NCBI GenBank assembly: GCA_958295605.1
Contig: OY282495.1
Location: forward strand, 79,310,427-79,374,426
Length of the DNA: 64,000 bases
DNA from: Ajuga chamaepitys
Taxonomy: Eukaryota > Streptophyta > Magnoliopsida > Lamiales > Lamiaceae
Direction of reading: 5' to 3'
Shown here in pieces: positions 46,508 to 59,101 of this stretch. A program made the position numbers and the translations under genes. Below the pieces are notes generated by a model. It made no database searches. It saw only the letters and a list, made by a program, of their open reading frames with translations, and was not told the origin of the DNA. Each line of letters begins with the position of its first letter. Positions within the stretch are counted from its first letter, which is position 1.

Positions 46508-47121
46508 ATCCGACCTACATTTTCGATAATGCCATCCTCTGATGGGACACCAATTCTCATTGCCTTAGCCTCATCTGGCTTATCCTGGTTTGCTTTAAGT
46601 ACAACTAAAATTTCATCGGTAGCATGCAAACTACAAGACCACACAATATGCAGACAGGGAAAATGGAGAACAAGCAATGACAACTTGGATATAATGTTAT
46701 TCGGTGTAACATCATCACCAATCTCACTTGCAGACTGCTCAGAAAACCTTAGATTTTGTTTAACAAAATAAAGTATTTCGCTAATCAGAGAAAATAAAAA
46801 CAAAAACAGTAGTTCGATGTGATAAAAGAAATAGTTAAGTAGTAAGAACCTGAAATGAAAAGCTTTTATCTTGTGAGAACTCAATCTGGAGAACTGGTAT
46901 TCGATAATAACGTTACACCATTTCCACCTGATGATATAAATAACCTGACAAAAAACTGCCAAAGAGATCTTGAATACTCTTACGCTCAACACATATCAAT
47001 GGGAATAAAATGTAATGTCCTACTTCCAAAGTCACTGCTATAATACACATGCCTTTCTGGTGGAGCACATTCAAAAGGCTGCACATAAATTCCCTCATGT
47101 CCACAATGATCTAGAACGAAT
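46508..47121 (-). pseudogene. Captured XPF/RAD1 (UVH1) nuclease-domain fragment
   Basis: Remnant of the structure-specific repair endonuclease XPF. The first exon reads IIVDMREFMCSLLNVLHQKG, VTLEVGHYILFPLICVERKS, IQDLFGSFLSGYLYHQVEMV, then an in-frame TAA and RYYRIPVLQIEFSQDKSF up to about 46857. ERKSIQD is the ERKX3D catalytic motif of the family, still intact; the Asp of the usual EVGDYI is His here. An intron (GTTCTTACT...TCTGAGCAG) is kept. The next exon gives SASEIGDDVTPNNIISKLSL, LVLHFPCLHIVWSCSLHATD, EILVVLKANQDKPDEAKAM and RIGVPSEDGIIEN before homology ends at about 46510. The helicase-like half and the helix-hairpin-helix end are missing. The intron shows the source was genomic DNA. 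Confidence 0.88.
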
Positions 47122-49760
47122 AGAAATTATAATTTTACAGTTAGAAGAAATAAGAAAGGCATCAAGCCTAGGCTACCTGCATTTCTCTTTATGTTTCCTT
47201 CTTTCCACCAGCTTTCCTAGTATTTAAGTTCTGTGATGCACCAAATTGCGGGTCGTGACAAGAATTTATGATAAGAAGTTGTTCATCCTGAAATTTATCC
47301 AAGTAACCACCAAGCTAATGAGTAGAAGTTGTAATCGAAATCAAGAATTGGAGTAGCTTAAGCAAGAGTATAAGTTGTGTTTTAGGACGTTGAAGAAGGT
47401 TCTGACCAACCGAATATGAATTATCATAATAAGTTGAATGTGACTGTTATATTGAGATATAAGCTTTTAAATTCACACAGTTAACAAGTAAAAATAAAAA
47501 ATAAAGAGATGCTAAAAACTTGATGCCTGTAAAACAGAAATGGTGTATCATTTTTTAATCACTAATCAATACCTAATTCTATTGGTTAACAAGTCAAGTG
47601 CAGCATGAGCAGAGTTTCCAGGATTTTGAACTATTGTACCTTTCAGCATATAGCCCACAAGAAGGCATGAAAAAACAAAAGTGGCCTGACCTCATCAAGA
47701 AAATAATTACAGGAGCCAGCTTGCTCAAACCACTGCATCAGAAGTAGGAAAATAATGTTAACAATAGTACAAGAATTTGATGATGGAAGCATTAGGAATA
47801 AACATAAATAGTTCTTTTAATACCAGTTCTGAAGTTAAATTACCCCTAGTTTTCATAGAAAAATTCTCTCACTTAAGAGAGGCTGTCAATACAAATTTGT
47901 CTTTTGCTAGGAAAATAGAAATTACATCCGGTTATTTATGTAGAACGATACATCTACTTAAAAAGAATGATAAAACTTCACATTTAAGACTTATTAGAAG
48001 CCTACTTGACCTACCTGTCTGTTCATGACAAGCTTGGAAAAAATTTCCAAGACAAAATCCACCTAGAATCAGTTAAACTCTAAGTACCAACCTGCAACAA
48101 TGCATGAAATAAAAGTCTTTATTCATAGTCTAGTAGCAACGAGCAAGCATTCACCACAAATGTTAAAGCAATCTATTAAAAATCCAAAAACACTAAACAA
48201 CATAATACTAATCCAAATATAGAAAAAAAGTGCTCTACTTTATCTCTATGATAATTCTTCCCACTTCTTAGCAGGATTGACATTACTAGATCACACAACC
48301 CCATCTCTTTTAGTATAATACAAATACAAATAGCAACAAAAGTTGTTTTTCCTAAAAGCAATAAAAAGATGTTGAAATATAAATCAATTGTTCCAATAAG
48401 TTACTCAAATAATTGAATAATGGAAAGCTAGAAAATTTGAGGGTTAGAACAGAACCAACATCCACTAATACCTTGCAATCAACAATACCTTTTTCTTCAA
48501 CCACACATGCGACCTATTCCAACTTGGACATAATTTAACGGAAAAATTCCCAAAAGCATGCATAGTAGGGGTCATAACACAACTAGCAAATCTAGATTCC
48601 TCCAACGGATAATTGAAAAAGTTCGCTCATATAACTAAAATAGATATATACATGTCGCTGCATTAGTAAAGCGTCCATAGCTAACTAATGCGGTCGAGTA
48701 TCGGTGGCCCGGACTGACTCGACTCCAACAAGTCTTTAGTATAATACTCACTATAACGGTGATAAATTCATACAGATCAATGCTGATTTAGTCAGTTTTT
48801 GTCCCTTTCTTGATGCACAATGTAGCCCAGAAGCTATAACTTTTCTTTGAAGAATGTAATTCGACTGAAAATGGTGGCATACAACTACCTTAACTAAACT
48901 AAAACTATAAATAAAATAAACAAAGCAAACAGAACAACCGGATTAGAAACTGTTAATTTTATGGCACGGTAATATTCAGCTAATGTGGTAAACAAAAACA
49001 AATTTAAGCATGTAAAATTCTTCAGCAGAAACTGTCGAAAAAAAATGACCAATTATATTACCGTGCAACCAATGAAGCAAGGAGCAAGAAAGCTTGATCA
49101 CCCAAGCTTGATTTCGGCGTCGAAACTATATTAGCTGGCACAGAAGGGCTTCGAACTTTAAAATACAGCAATTGATTTTTTGGCTCGAGTCCGATACCAA
49201 AACGCCGATTTGAGAAGAGTATTGAGACGATCGTTAGGCCCAAGCCTCTCCCTTCCTTCGTGTATGCACCACAAATTCAATCATGGAACCAATTGCAAAT
49301 GAAAAATGGTTATCTTCTAATCATTATACATTAAACCATTACGTTAGGTGAAAATTAGAAATAATAGTACAAATATCAATCTCCAATTGCTTCCAAATAT
49401 GATTAAGTTGAACCCTAACAATATATCTATTAAATTGGTACGCACCATGGCACCGCCAAAGTCAATTGAGTGATATTTGGTGTTTGAATCAAAACAATGC
49501 ATCCGCCAGGTGATTATTTGAGTATCGTCCACCGATAGAGATTCCGATGACAACTTGCGACCTCATATTGCGATTTGGTGAAGCCAGAGGGTTCGTCGAG
49601 AGATTGATATGGAATTGGTGAAACAAAAAATGATTGTGGTAGGAACCACAATCCGCGAATAAACAATACCTGACTAAAGCAGGAGAAGTGGAGGTGAAAT
49701 CGGATGATGATTTACAGTCTAAGCATTCAAAAATCAACCACCAAATACCAGCAAAATTCT
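47122..49760. other. Unassigned interior of element 3
   Basis: No gene recognised. Short minus-strand blocks near 47590-47760 (GTIVQNPGNSAHAALDLLTN) look coding-like but were not matched. A 61-aa minus frame at 49243-49058 has no known domain. Confidence 0.3.
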
Positions 49761-50589
49761 ACTGAAATCCTTCGTTAATTTTGTGAAATTCCACATTGTG
49801 CTTTTGCGAGAGAAGCGAGAGAACGGAAAGGAAGAAGGGCGCGCTTTTTCGCGCTTTCACACTTGGGCTGATTTTTGTTTTTCTGATTTGGGTTTTCTGA
49901 TTTGTGCTTTTCTGATTTGTGTGTATTTCTGATTTGGGCTTATTCTGATTTAAGGGACTCATATATTGAACTGAACATTGGCTGTTATGAGTTGGGCCAG
50001 AGGATAGGCTGTTAATTGGGCCAGAGGTTATTAAAATTGCTAAGGCTGTCGTTGGGCCAATTCTCATCAGATGTCGTTGGCTAATTCTATCATTGGGCCA
50101 ATTATTTTCTTTTATTTTTTTTTTCTTTTCTTTTATCTCCAATGAAATGCTCCCAATAATTTTTTGGGATATAAAATAAATAAAATGTATATGTGTGTGA
50201 ATATATATAATTGGAAAAAAAAATTGTTCGGTTAATTTAGATGTAGATAAATATTATTTTATTTAATAAAAAATATTGAATTTTACAATTATTGTATCAG
50301 TTTTTCTTTACCAAACAATAAATTTTGAAATCTATTCATTTTAAATTCATTGCCAAATCAAATTCCTCCATCCAAATGGAGCCTAAGTTCAAATAAGTCT
50401 TTTAGTCTTAAAAAAATAACAAAAGGACCCAGGCCACAATAGCAAGTGAAAGCACTTAAGTGGATCAATAAACCACCTCACATATACCATATGAAATTTC
50501 GTGACAATTTTTCCCGAAAAGCGAGACCAGAAAAAAATTTCAACATCAATCAAAAGGCCAAGTCTAAAATAACTGTAAAACATTTTGCA

Positions 50590-51083
50590 ATCGAATAATT
50601 TATAGCGATTAATGATGGAGCCTAAAAAATTTAATCGGGTCAGGCCGAGCAAAAATTTAATCTGGCCTAAAATTAGTTGGCCCGTCCCAGCTTATTACTT
50701 TATTATTTTATTTCAAATTATTATTTTATTTCAAATATATTATTAATTATTAAAATTACATTTAATAAAAGTATTGTAAATTAAAATGCATTTTTCTCAA
50801 CAGTTTTACAAAAATGTTGACAATAATGTTGTCTATTGGAGCAATGTATTGCCAATAAACAACAGATTTGCAAAACTGTCGTTAAAAATGTTGTCTATCT
50901 GTGGAAAAAGGCGCTAATAGACGACATATGTTCAAAACAGTTATAAAATTGTTGTTTATTAGCGTGTCTGTCACTAATAGACAACAGATAGCGGTAAAAC
51001 TGTTGTTAATTGATGAATAGACAACACTGCTAGTAAAAGCTGTTGTCTTTTATCTGTTGTCTATTTATGAAATTGTTGTAGTG
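50590..51083 (-). repeat. X-type CACTA subterminal region, copy in element 3
   Basis: Inverse of 41843-42340. With that copy it forms an inverted pair of at least 300 bp, so a transcript crossing both could fold back. Confidence 0.85.
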
Positions 51084-51086
51084 CAC

Positions 51087-51496
51087 TGTGAAAAATAATT
51101 ACATCACCCCTAACTAGAATTATGTACATTCTCACTTCATTCACGTTTCATTTTATCAGGTTAGCTCTCTCCTCCTACTTGCTCTTTCTCTCTCTCTCTC
51201 TCTTTGCCGGAGTTGCATTATCGAAGGTGATGAACCTATTTATAACTAGCATTAATGATTATTTTATATTCTATTCCTTCAATTTCCTCCAGCACAATTT
51301 CCCCTCTTTCATTTTTCTCTTCTCATTGATTTCTAGAGAAGGAGAAATCCTGAACTCAAAATTGGGAAATAATCTGTCGCGCATAATGTTCATCTGAGAA
51401 TTCCGATTAATTGTATATCACCATGGCGGAAACGGATGTAATGCATGCCATACTTATGATTTTCTCAACTCCAACCGGTAATTATTCCATAATTTC

Positions 51497-51548
<52 letters not shown>

Positions 51549-52881
51549 CTAATTCAATTTATGATTTCTGCATACTATAATTTGTGGAGTTATTCAGAAC
51601 AACATTGGTGTCGGAAGTCTGCACAGAGAACAACCTTGGTATCTAATTTTTCAATTGATCTTTACTTTTGAAATTTCTTCTGTTATGACTTCGATTGTAT
51701 TTAAATTGTTCGAATTTTTCAGTGAAAAAGCGCCCTTACATGGTCGCCGAACTGCAAAATCTTCTACCGAAATTGATGTTCAATCTTAAATTTGTTGCGG
51801 ATCTAAATAGGATTTCCCCATTTTTTGGAATATGTTGTTAGCTTTGCTGAGTTTTGGCTGCTATAATGAGCTTATTTTTCTTCCTTACTTTTCGAAAATG
51901 GTGGAGGAGATTTAATGAACTGTGGATTTAATTTTTCGGGATTTCAATTTGGCTGTTTTCATTTGTCTCCCCATATTTTGGGGATACATTTGTCTATTTT
52001 TACTTCATCATCTCGGTTTGCTTTACGTTGTTGCACGTTGACACCGCATCGGTAAATAATTTCTACTTTCGATTCTTTTTAATTACATGAATATTACATT
52101 TTATTCATACTTTATTTGCTGCTTGATTAGTTTTGTTGATCGATTTAACTGTGTGTGTGTGCGTGTGTCTACATCTGAGAGAGAGAGAGTTCTGCTATGA
52201 CTTTGTTGATATATTTGTTGGACATACTCTAATATATTGAGTTAGTTACCCATGGGTAAGACATGGGATGACTCCTAGGCTCCATGGCTTTCATATGCAA
52301 TTCCACCGGTCTCTCTCTCACTTGTCTTCTCCCTTTCCTATACGAATTCAAAATTCCTTTTAGTTGGTTGTATTTGTCATCTTCTCCTATGGAAAATTGC
52401 AACCTGGAATACCTGAAAAAATGGGTACCTGGCTGTAATAGTTTATCGATTTTAGGAAACTAATGTCCTTGTACTTTGATGGTCATTGTCTTTACTTTAT
52501 AGTCCATTATCTAATCGGTAGCAATTTAAATCTTACATTCTAGATTGTACTAATAGCTTTCAGTTTGTTAACTTTGACTCTAGTTTGTCTTTTTGTGAAA
52601 TTATTAAGAAACTGAAATGCAGTATACAGATTCAATATTTCCTTTCAATTTATGCATTGTGCCCTTCTTATTGTTTCAAGTGTTTCTTAACTAATGGATG
52701 TTGTGATATGCTACTATTTATAGGGTATGTAGAAGTTTATGAAGGTGTAATTATCATATATCTGTAGCTTAAGATTTACGAGGGAAAATTGATTGTTTCT
52801 CCGACTGTGTGTTGCATGTTTTCTAGCAGGATTCTAGTAAATTCTTATATGGTTATGGTGATGATAAAAATGGTAAATGAA
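51087..52881 (+). other. 5' interior of element 2, leader-like
   Basis: CT-rich tracts (51190-51205, 51501-51544) and intron-like T-rich sequence, no recognised coding. By position it corresponds to the leader-like zone after the X end of element 3. Confidence 0.35.
51501..51544. repeat. (CT)n microsatellite
   Basis: About twenty-two CT units. Confidence 0.95.
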
Positions 52882-53092
52882 CATCATGAATTTAGAGACC
52901 GACTCCAATGCAATTGAGATAGAATTTTATGCTGCTAAATAACAACCGATTTGAAATCTCTTTCTAAAATTAGCGACCAGGTTTGAGACTGATTACATCA
53001 GTCACTAATCTATCTCTAAACAGTTTTAGTGACTGACTTTTAAAGTTTAGAGACAATTATTTCAGTCACTATACTGTGAATTTCTTGTGGTG
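52882..53092. mobile_element. Degenerate CACTA-like MITE
   Basis: About 211 bp, from CATCATGAATTTAGAGACCG to ..GTGAATTTCTTGTGGTG; the right end on the other strand reads CACCACAAGAAATTC. Internal TCAGTCACTA / TTTAGTGACTGA words. No clean TSD. Confidence 0.55.
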
Positions 53093-53879
53093 AATAGCTT
53101 CCAGTTCAGATCGTAAACTCTTCTCTTGTTCTTCGGATTTCTCACAGGCGATTTCCTCCGACGGTGAAAGGTGTTTCTGGGACTCTTCAAGCTTCAAAGA
53201 AAGGGCTAAAAGTTGTTGGTAAGATTCCTCTGCATCTTTCCGGATTTAGCATTTTTTTAGAAATTCTCTTATGAATTTTGTGTCAACTCCTTCTGCTCAT
53301 TTTTCTAAATAGATTTCTCAAGGGTGTTCATAAATTAAAAGGTTAAGGTTATTTTATTTTTCTTGGGAAATAGATCAGATTAGCAATGATTATTATAATC
53401 TAATAAAATATGAGTATGTATGGATTATGATTAATGAGTACACTTAATATTCTTTTTTTTTTCTCTGGTCCAATCTTCCACCTTATTTTGAGCAAGAGGC
53501 TGTAATGTATAATTCATTTTTGTTCATATTGCTATGTTCCAAGATTTCGAGCGATTGGTAATTTCTGATAAATGAAAGATCTTCGATTTTATTACTGTAT
53601 GTAGGTTACCCATAATTTTATTAGCCCATGAATTGAAAGAGCGGCAACCGTAAAGCTGCTTTATTTTTTTGCCTATAAAGTTTAATTTTTTTACTGATGA
53701 ACTAGTTTTTGTTATCCATTTGGTGAACCTGAGATTGATTTCGTTTTTATATGGAGAAGTGGAAGTATGAAGAGCTAAACACCTCGTGTAACTTTTTATT
53801 TTACAGCATACCCATACATAAGATTTACATATTGCATGTCCAATGCTAGGTGAAGTTATGGGCAATTCCGGTTGTTCTG

Positions 53880-54191
53880 ACATTTTAAACCTGAACATGC
53901 AACATGTAGATATGGTAGCTGATACTTGCAATTCGAAAAAATGCACGCTTTTCCTTACTGGTTATCTACGTGCACACGACCTCTTAGTAAATCAGCTGGT
54001 GATATATTCATCCTTCGTCATTGATTTTCTAGAATGGAATATGGTCAACATTGGTTTTAATGTTTCTAGATCAGGTACATGTTGCTGGAGTAGGGGATTT
54101 TCAGTTGTCAAAGATTGAACTTCTCAAGGATCCATGTCCATTGAATTTAAGAAAATGAGTTAACTTAATGGACTCTAAGAATGATTGCCAG
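53880..54191 (+). pseudogene. Captured TSR1 (ribosome biogenesis) fragment
   Basis: Two exons of a TSR1-like pre-rRNA processing protein (40S maturation, BMS1/TSR1 family). Exon 1 up to 53998: HVDMVADTC, KKCTLFLTGYLRAHDLLVNQ, L. Donor GTGATA at 53999, acceptor ..TAGATCAG at 54074. Exon 2, 54075-54191: VHVAGVGDFQLSKIELLKDP, CPLNLRK, then in-frame TGA at 54156-54158 (the family has Gly next) and VNLMDSKNDCQ, ending CAG/GTTCG. Only this middle piece is present; the N-terminal GTP-binding-like domain and the C-terminus are missing. The intron is retained. Confidence 0.8.
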
Positions 54192-54940
54192 GTTCGTTAT
54201 CCTAAAGAGTGACCATGCTTTTATGCAAATGTTAGTTTGAACGAAAAATAGTAGATAACCATTCACATAAAAATTGCTTGGATTGCATTTAATTTAACTT
54301 ATCTTGTGATATAGGATACTTTAATTGTATAAAATATGCTTTATGTCCGAATTTATGCTTATAACGGCTCATTATGAAAATGCCTATAGGCTGAGGAATA
54401 TAGTGTCTGCACACAACTCCTTTTAGCAGAAAGTTGTTCATAGGTAAGAAGGTTCCTAGATGACTGATTATCCAGGTGTAGCCCTTAACAGATTAATCAA
54501 TACTACTATTGTTTTAGTGAAGTTAAGCAGCTATTCTTTCTGACTTTAGGTGCATTACTCTATCATCGAAGTAATTTGTTCCTGTTTTAGTACTATAACG
54601 TAGTTTCTATTGTGGTTTCTCACTCAAGGCTGTTAGAATGTGCTATCGGATGTTACATAATGAAAGGCTGTATGAACAATATGTTATGCATTTTTTGGTA
54701 TAATAATCTAAGCCGTTGATTTTGATACCTTTTCTGCATTGAAACCTGACTCATTATGTTATTTTATTAGATGTGGGCATTGTCATTCGACTCTTACACT
54801 GATGTTCCACACAAACTACTCCGCTCCTGCATCTAGCACCCTGATTTGACTATAGACGGGTGAAATAACTTTATTGAATTAGAATTATTAGATGTGGGCA
54901 TTGTCATTCACATAGATGGTAATCTTGACTCTTTTTACAG

Positions 54941-56369
54941 CGAAAAGCATCTTTGTGATGCAATTCTAGTTTGGCTCAATGCAAATACCACAAAGTTAGA
55001 TGACTGGAGTAGCAGTGATTTATGTCAAAAGGTAAGAGTTAAATACATATTTTAGAAGTCATATTTTAAATTAACAAAATGGTAAAATACCTCTAGATAT
55101 CAGTTAGACCTGGAATATGGAGCTAATTGTTGTTCATCAATATTAGACAACACCTTTGCAAGTTTCCTTATCCTGCATCTGTCTGCCTTATGGAGATAGA
55201 TCATTGAGTTAGTCTAAATAGGGACTTTGGTCAGCGATAGGCTGATCACAACTATTACAAATCATATTGCAGTTTGGTGCAATTTTGTCTTATGATTTTG
55301 TAATGATGTATAGTGGTCCGCCTCTCTTTTAGTTGGCACAATATATTCTTCTTTAAAATACTGAACAATAGTGCCAAAAGTAAAGTTCCACAAAACTTTC
55401 CCATCACATTTCCTGTTTCTGTATTGAGGATTGCAGTAAAGAGGCATAGATTAGCTAGAATTTAATTAAAGCATCTAAAAAAAAAGTGTTGGAGCCCCTG
55501 ATTTGTAAGAGCTCAATGTTACCAATTAGTTATTCTCTTTCATATTTCTTGAACAGATACATACAGACCTCCTGCCCCTGTGGTTTGTTTCCGGTATGCC
55601 TCTTACTTATGCCTATGCTCTTTGTCTAGCGAAAGAATGTCGAATAATTCAATATGATCCGTCAATACTATATCAGCATTTCTATTATTTTTAAGATGGG
55701 TGCACAGAAATAAAGCCTGATTAAAAGTGAAGCCACATTGGCTTTGAAAAAAAGAAAAAAAAATAAAAATAAAGCCAGATTAATCAGTACTACTATATGA
55801 GATATTGATTCATTTTCCTTGATTTATTTTTCAGGTCTCCCTATCTAGAAAGCAAATGGAATTTTGAGTGGTTTGGATCAGAAAGCCTGGGGTTCCTTGC
55901 TTCCCCATTCTTGTAAGTTCAATTTTATTTTGTGTTGTTCTTTACTTTCTTTTTGAAGTATATTTATAGGATCGCATGAGATAGACAAAAACATATTGTT
56001 AACTTAGAAGTAATAATGTGTCAGCCTCATTTAAGCTAGGGAAAGCCCGTGGAACAGTTTTAGAAAGACAAATTAGGATAAGACTAAGCAGAAAGTCTTG
56101 GACGACTTATTTGCCAGACTGATTCTTGAGCTGAAATAATCAATTCATCGTCCTGTTCTCATAATTTGTTATCACCCTAATAGTTGGAAGCACACATGAA
56201 AATTCACTGAGACCTTAGATATTCAGTTCCAAGAAAGTGATAGTGTTGATGCTAATTCAAATATTTCTGCAGTATTTTTCCTCCAGAATTGGCGACTTTA
56301 TCAAAATTGGATGTGGTGATCAATGACACATATGCAAAAATTTCAGCAAGTTTCAAACTACTAAATTCG
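54941..56369 (+). pseudogene. Captured exons of an FBL11-like BTB/BACK-LRR protein (tentative)
   Basis: Four exon-like blocks with splice borders: 54941-55031 (EKHLCDAILVWLNANTTK, DDWSSSDLCQK, then AAAG/GTAAG), 55557-55593 (IHTDLLPLWFVSG, then CCG/GTATG), 55835-55912 (SPYLESKWNFEWFGSESLGF, LASPF, then TT/GTAAGT) and 56273-56369 (IFPPELATLSKLDVV, NDTYAKISASFKLLNS, then CG/GTAAT). The first two resemble a BACK domain with the ..LLPLWF..G ending seen in BTB/F-box-LRR protein FBL11; the third resembles its later ..FESL.. segment. The identity is from memory of the family and is weak. That these are exons of one gene is better supported than which gene. The phase between blocks 2 and 3 does not join cleanly, which fits missing exons. 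Confidence 0.5.
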
Positions 56370-56395
56370 GTAATATACTTCTCGTTTCAAACTAA

Positions 56396-56576
56396 GGTTG
56401 CATTCCGGTTGAGAATGGAGTTGAATCCCATATCACCAAATCCATTAGTAGTGACTTCCATTTGATCTCATTCTTGAGGAATTCAAATGGATTAGAAATT
56501 CAATCTAATCTGGGTGGATTTGAGATACATTGGTTCCCTATTCTTATCTTTCAAATCCCTCAATCCAAATGCAACC
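56396..56576. mobile_element. PIF/Harbinger (Tourist) MITE
   Basis: 181 bp with TSD TAA (56393-56395, 56577-56579). Inverted ends GGTTGCATTCCGG and, on the other strand, GGTTGCATTTGG. Interior has ATTTGAGAT / ATCTCATTC and TCAAATGGATT / AATCCATTAG pairs. Confidence 0.88.
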
Positions 56577-57363
56577 TAAAGGTCTCCTTTCATAATTTTT
56601 GAGTTGTACATGATTTTCAAGGCCCTGGGCAGGTATTACTTCCATATCTTTTCCTAGTTGTGCTTCATGCCTTTGAAAAACTGACTGATTCTGATTTTCT
56701 TCTCTTGGGGATGTTTCTTTCCTATTAATTTATTGCTTTATACACCTATCCATATGATACCTTCAAATATTGGTTGCTTGAATCAGCATCTGTTAACTTC
56801 ATTTGTTGCCTTTTATTTCATTTTTTCTCAATCCTTGGTGGGATTTATTGGTGAACTCTTGATGGGAAATGCAAGTCTATCTTGGTATGTATATTGCATT
56901 GACTTATTCCTTCCTGAATTTGTTATAAAAACCTCGATTTTATTCGAAGAAATTACTTATAACGATAAAATAATAGCACTAGTTGCTGATGATGAATAGG
57001 TGCTTATGATGATGAACAAGCAACTACACATGCATATGACTTGGCTGCACTTAGGTATTGGGGTCCAGACACTATATGTAACTTTCCGGCTAGATGTTTA
57101 TTGTTGAAAATGAATTGTCTAAATAACTTATATTGCATTTGGATCGAACGAGCATCTCCATTCCTTTCTGAATAAGGAATCTAAGATGTTGATTGATATT
57201 TCTTTCACTTCCATTGTTAATCAACATATCAGAAGGAGCTAATGGACATGGAGGGACAGTCCAGAGAAGAATATATTGGATCTTTATGAATGTTAGTGAA
57301 AATTTAATAACATTTTTAGTGAATATATAATTGTTGTATCTGATATGTGCTAATTGTGGTATG
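56577..57363. other. Unassigned interior of element 2
   Basis: An 88-aa plus frame (56733-56999) has hydrophobic stretches but no recognised domain. Otherwise nothing seen. Confidence 0.35.
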
Positions 57364-58230
57364 TGTCAGGAATTTGAGCCTTGAATCTTGTTTGATTTGA
57401 ATCGACGTTCGCATCAAGGTGGAGGCTTGGATATGGATGTCGTTGGAATTGGATGCGTCGGAGGACACGGTCGCGACGGATGGTCGCGGCCGCGACAAGA
57501 AGGCATCAAATTGAAGTTGAAGACGACGCGTTCGTGTCGTGTATTGACGTGGTCGCGTCATGGGTTGGACGCGGTCGCATCGGCTGTTGAACACGGCCGC
57601 GTCCTTTGTGGCTTGGAAGAGGAAGTTGCTGCTGCAGGAGCATTTCGGCTGAGACAAGGTAGACTCGGCCGAGTCTACTTAGGCGAGCAATTTTTTGGGC
57701 CTGCGTAAATTAGGCCCAAGTTGATTCCTTCTTTGTATAGAATTAGGTTTGGGGCTTATAAATAGGTCTATAGTCTTTGAAATTTGTATTGGTCAGTCAA
57801 TTGATTGAATTGATGTTTGATCAGTTGTTGATTTGTTAGGAAAAGAGAGAGGTTGTTGATTTGGGATATTCTAGATTTGGATTTATTGAGTACTTGGTAC
57901 TTAGTTGGTCTAGAATATCCAATTGGATTTTGGAACTATATTTTCGGGTTTAGAATCGTTTGGTCATAGAGTGTGGCGAGTTTGGTTTTGGTCGAGTATC
58001 AATTGATTGATACTCCAGTTTGTCTCCGTTTGTTAGGATGAAGAGTTGGATAGTTGACCTAGGGTCAAGTTTGTCTTTGTCCTATGTTGTAAGCACTCTT
58101 TTGAATATTGATTGGTTCCTCTCGTTTGGCCGTGGACGTAGCTAACAAGTTGTTAGTGAACCACGTTAAATTTGGTGTCTTCGTTTTGGCTTTGTCGATG
58201 GTTCTTGTTTATCGTTTATTATTCCTTATG
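57364..58230 (+). repeat. LTR-like fragment with GGCCGCGAC words, copy 2
   Basis: Starts TGTCAGGAATTTGAGCC, related to the block at 37399. Carries several GC-rich palindromic words (GGTCGCGGCCGCGAC, ACACGGCCGCGT, GACTCGGCCGAGTC), a TATA-like GGCTTATAAATAGG (57755-57768) and a 3' portion with GGCCGTGGACGTAGC and GAACCACGTTAAA, as in transcribed Copia-type leaders. One LTR or part of one. A minus- and a plus-strand frame across it are artefacts of the GC-rich repeats. Confidence 0.6.
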
Positions 58231-58411
58231 TTTGTAATTTCCCAATAGTATGGTGCAAAATCAATTGTCAATTTCAGCTTCAAATTTTTCATGTCTTTTC
58301 CTACTCATCACATTCCATAATATCAAACTTTCACACTCGAGTTGATCACAATATTATATCGTTATTATATTATAATAAAATTTCAATTTCAGCTTGGAAC
58401 CATAAATAAAT

Positions 58412-58449
58412 AAATAAAATAAAATAAAATAAAATAAAATAAAATAAAG
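58412..58449. repeat. (AAAAT)n microsatellite
   Basis: Seven or so AAAAT units. Confidence 0.9.
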
Positions 58450-58979
58450 AAAAAAAAATGAAACGGATGATTTTGGATTAAGTAATTTTCAAGTGTGTGT
58501 ATAAACTTAACTGCTCTTTTACATCAAGCTCCGGTTAAGTTAGAATTTAACTCATCTACAATCTAGATTATCGGACACATCTTATACTAACTTCGGTCAA
58601 TATGAAATGATAATATAATTAAAGAAGGTATGTTTTCAGCTCGTTTATTGAATGTTGGTGGAATTTTATTGCAGAATTTTTTTCTTTAAAGTTCTTTATT
58701 CTTTTATTAATAAACTTGCATGCATTTTTTCTAGTTTTTAACAATATAAATATTTTGGAACAGATCTAGTGCTGCATTGGTTATGGACGGAGAGAGTTGT
58801 TCAACACAATGACACAATCCAAAGATCTTAATATATAGATTATGATTTTATTTTGATTTATTTATTTAGTTAGACAATTCAAATTGTATTATAGTAATTT
58901 TATGTTGATGAGCTTATTGACATATATTTTGCATTTATTGTTCCATATTTAAATGTTATTATTTAGTCACTATTTGGTG

Positions 58980-59049
58980 TTCATACGAGAACATGCATAT
59001 AAAAACCCGTTTTTAACAATAGAATCGTTGTCTTTCAATGAAAGGCAAC

Positions 59050-59101
<52 letters not shown>

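Larger units (their letters stand above)
42884..51083 (-). mobile_element. CACTA element 3 (nested, inverted), captured MDH and XPF exons
   Basis: Left end (Y type) CACTACAAGGACTTCGTAAA then TAGACAACGG. Right end (X type), on the other strand, CACTACAACAATTTCATAAA then TAGACAACAG. TSD CAC at 42881-42883 and 51084-51086. Its X end is on the right, so it is inverted relative to element 2. Captured exons are on the minus strand, again reading from the X end toward the Y end. 8.2 kb, no transposase. A minus-strand CT-rich leader-like segment lies near 49800-49850. Confidence 0.85.

Noticed and set aside
46420..46992. 190-aa minus-strand frame as a novel membrane protein
   Set aside because: Its hydrophobic N-terminal half is the translated intron between two captured XPF exons; only the C-terminal part is exon.
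41843..51083. Single CACTA element pairing the two X-type ends
   Set aside because: Flanking triplets are TTT and CAC, which do not match. Pairing X with Y gives exact TSDs for both elements and proper nesting.
51501..51544. GAGA/CT element as a regulatory site
   Set aside because: It is a pure dinucleotide repeat; there is no evidence of regulation from sequence alone.
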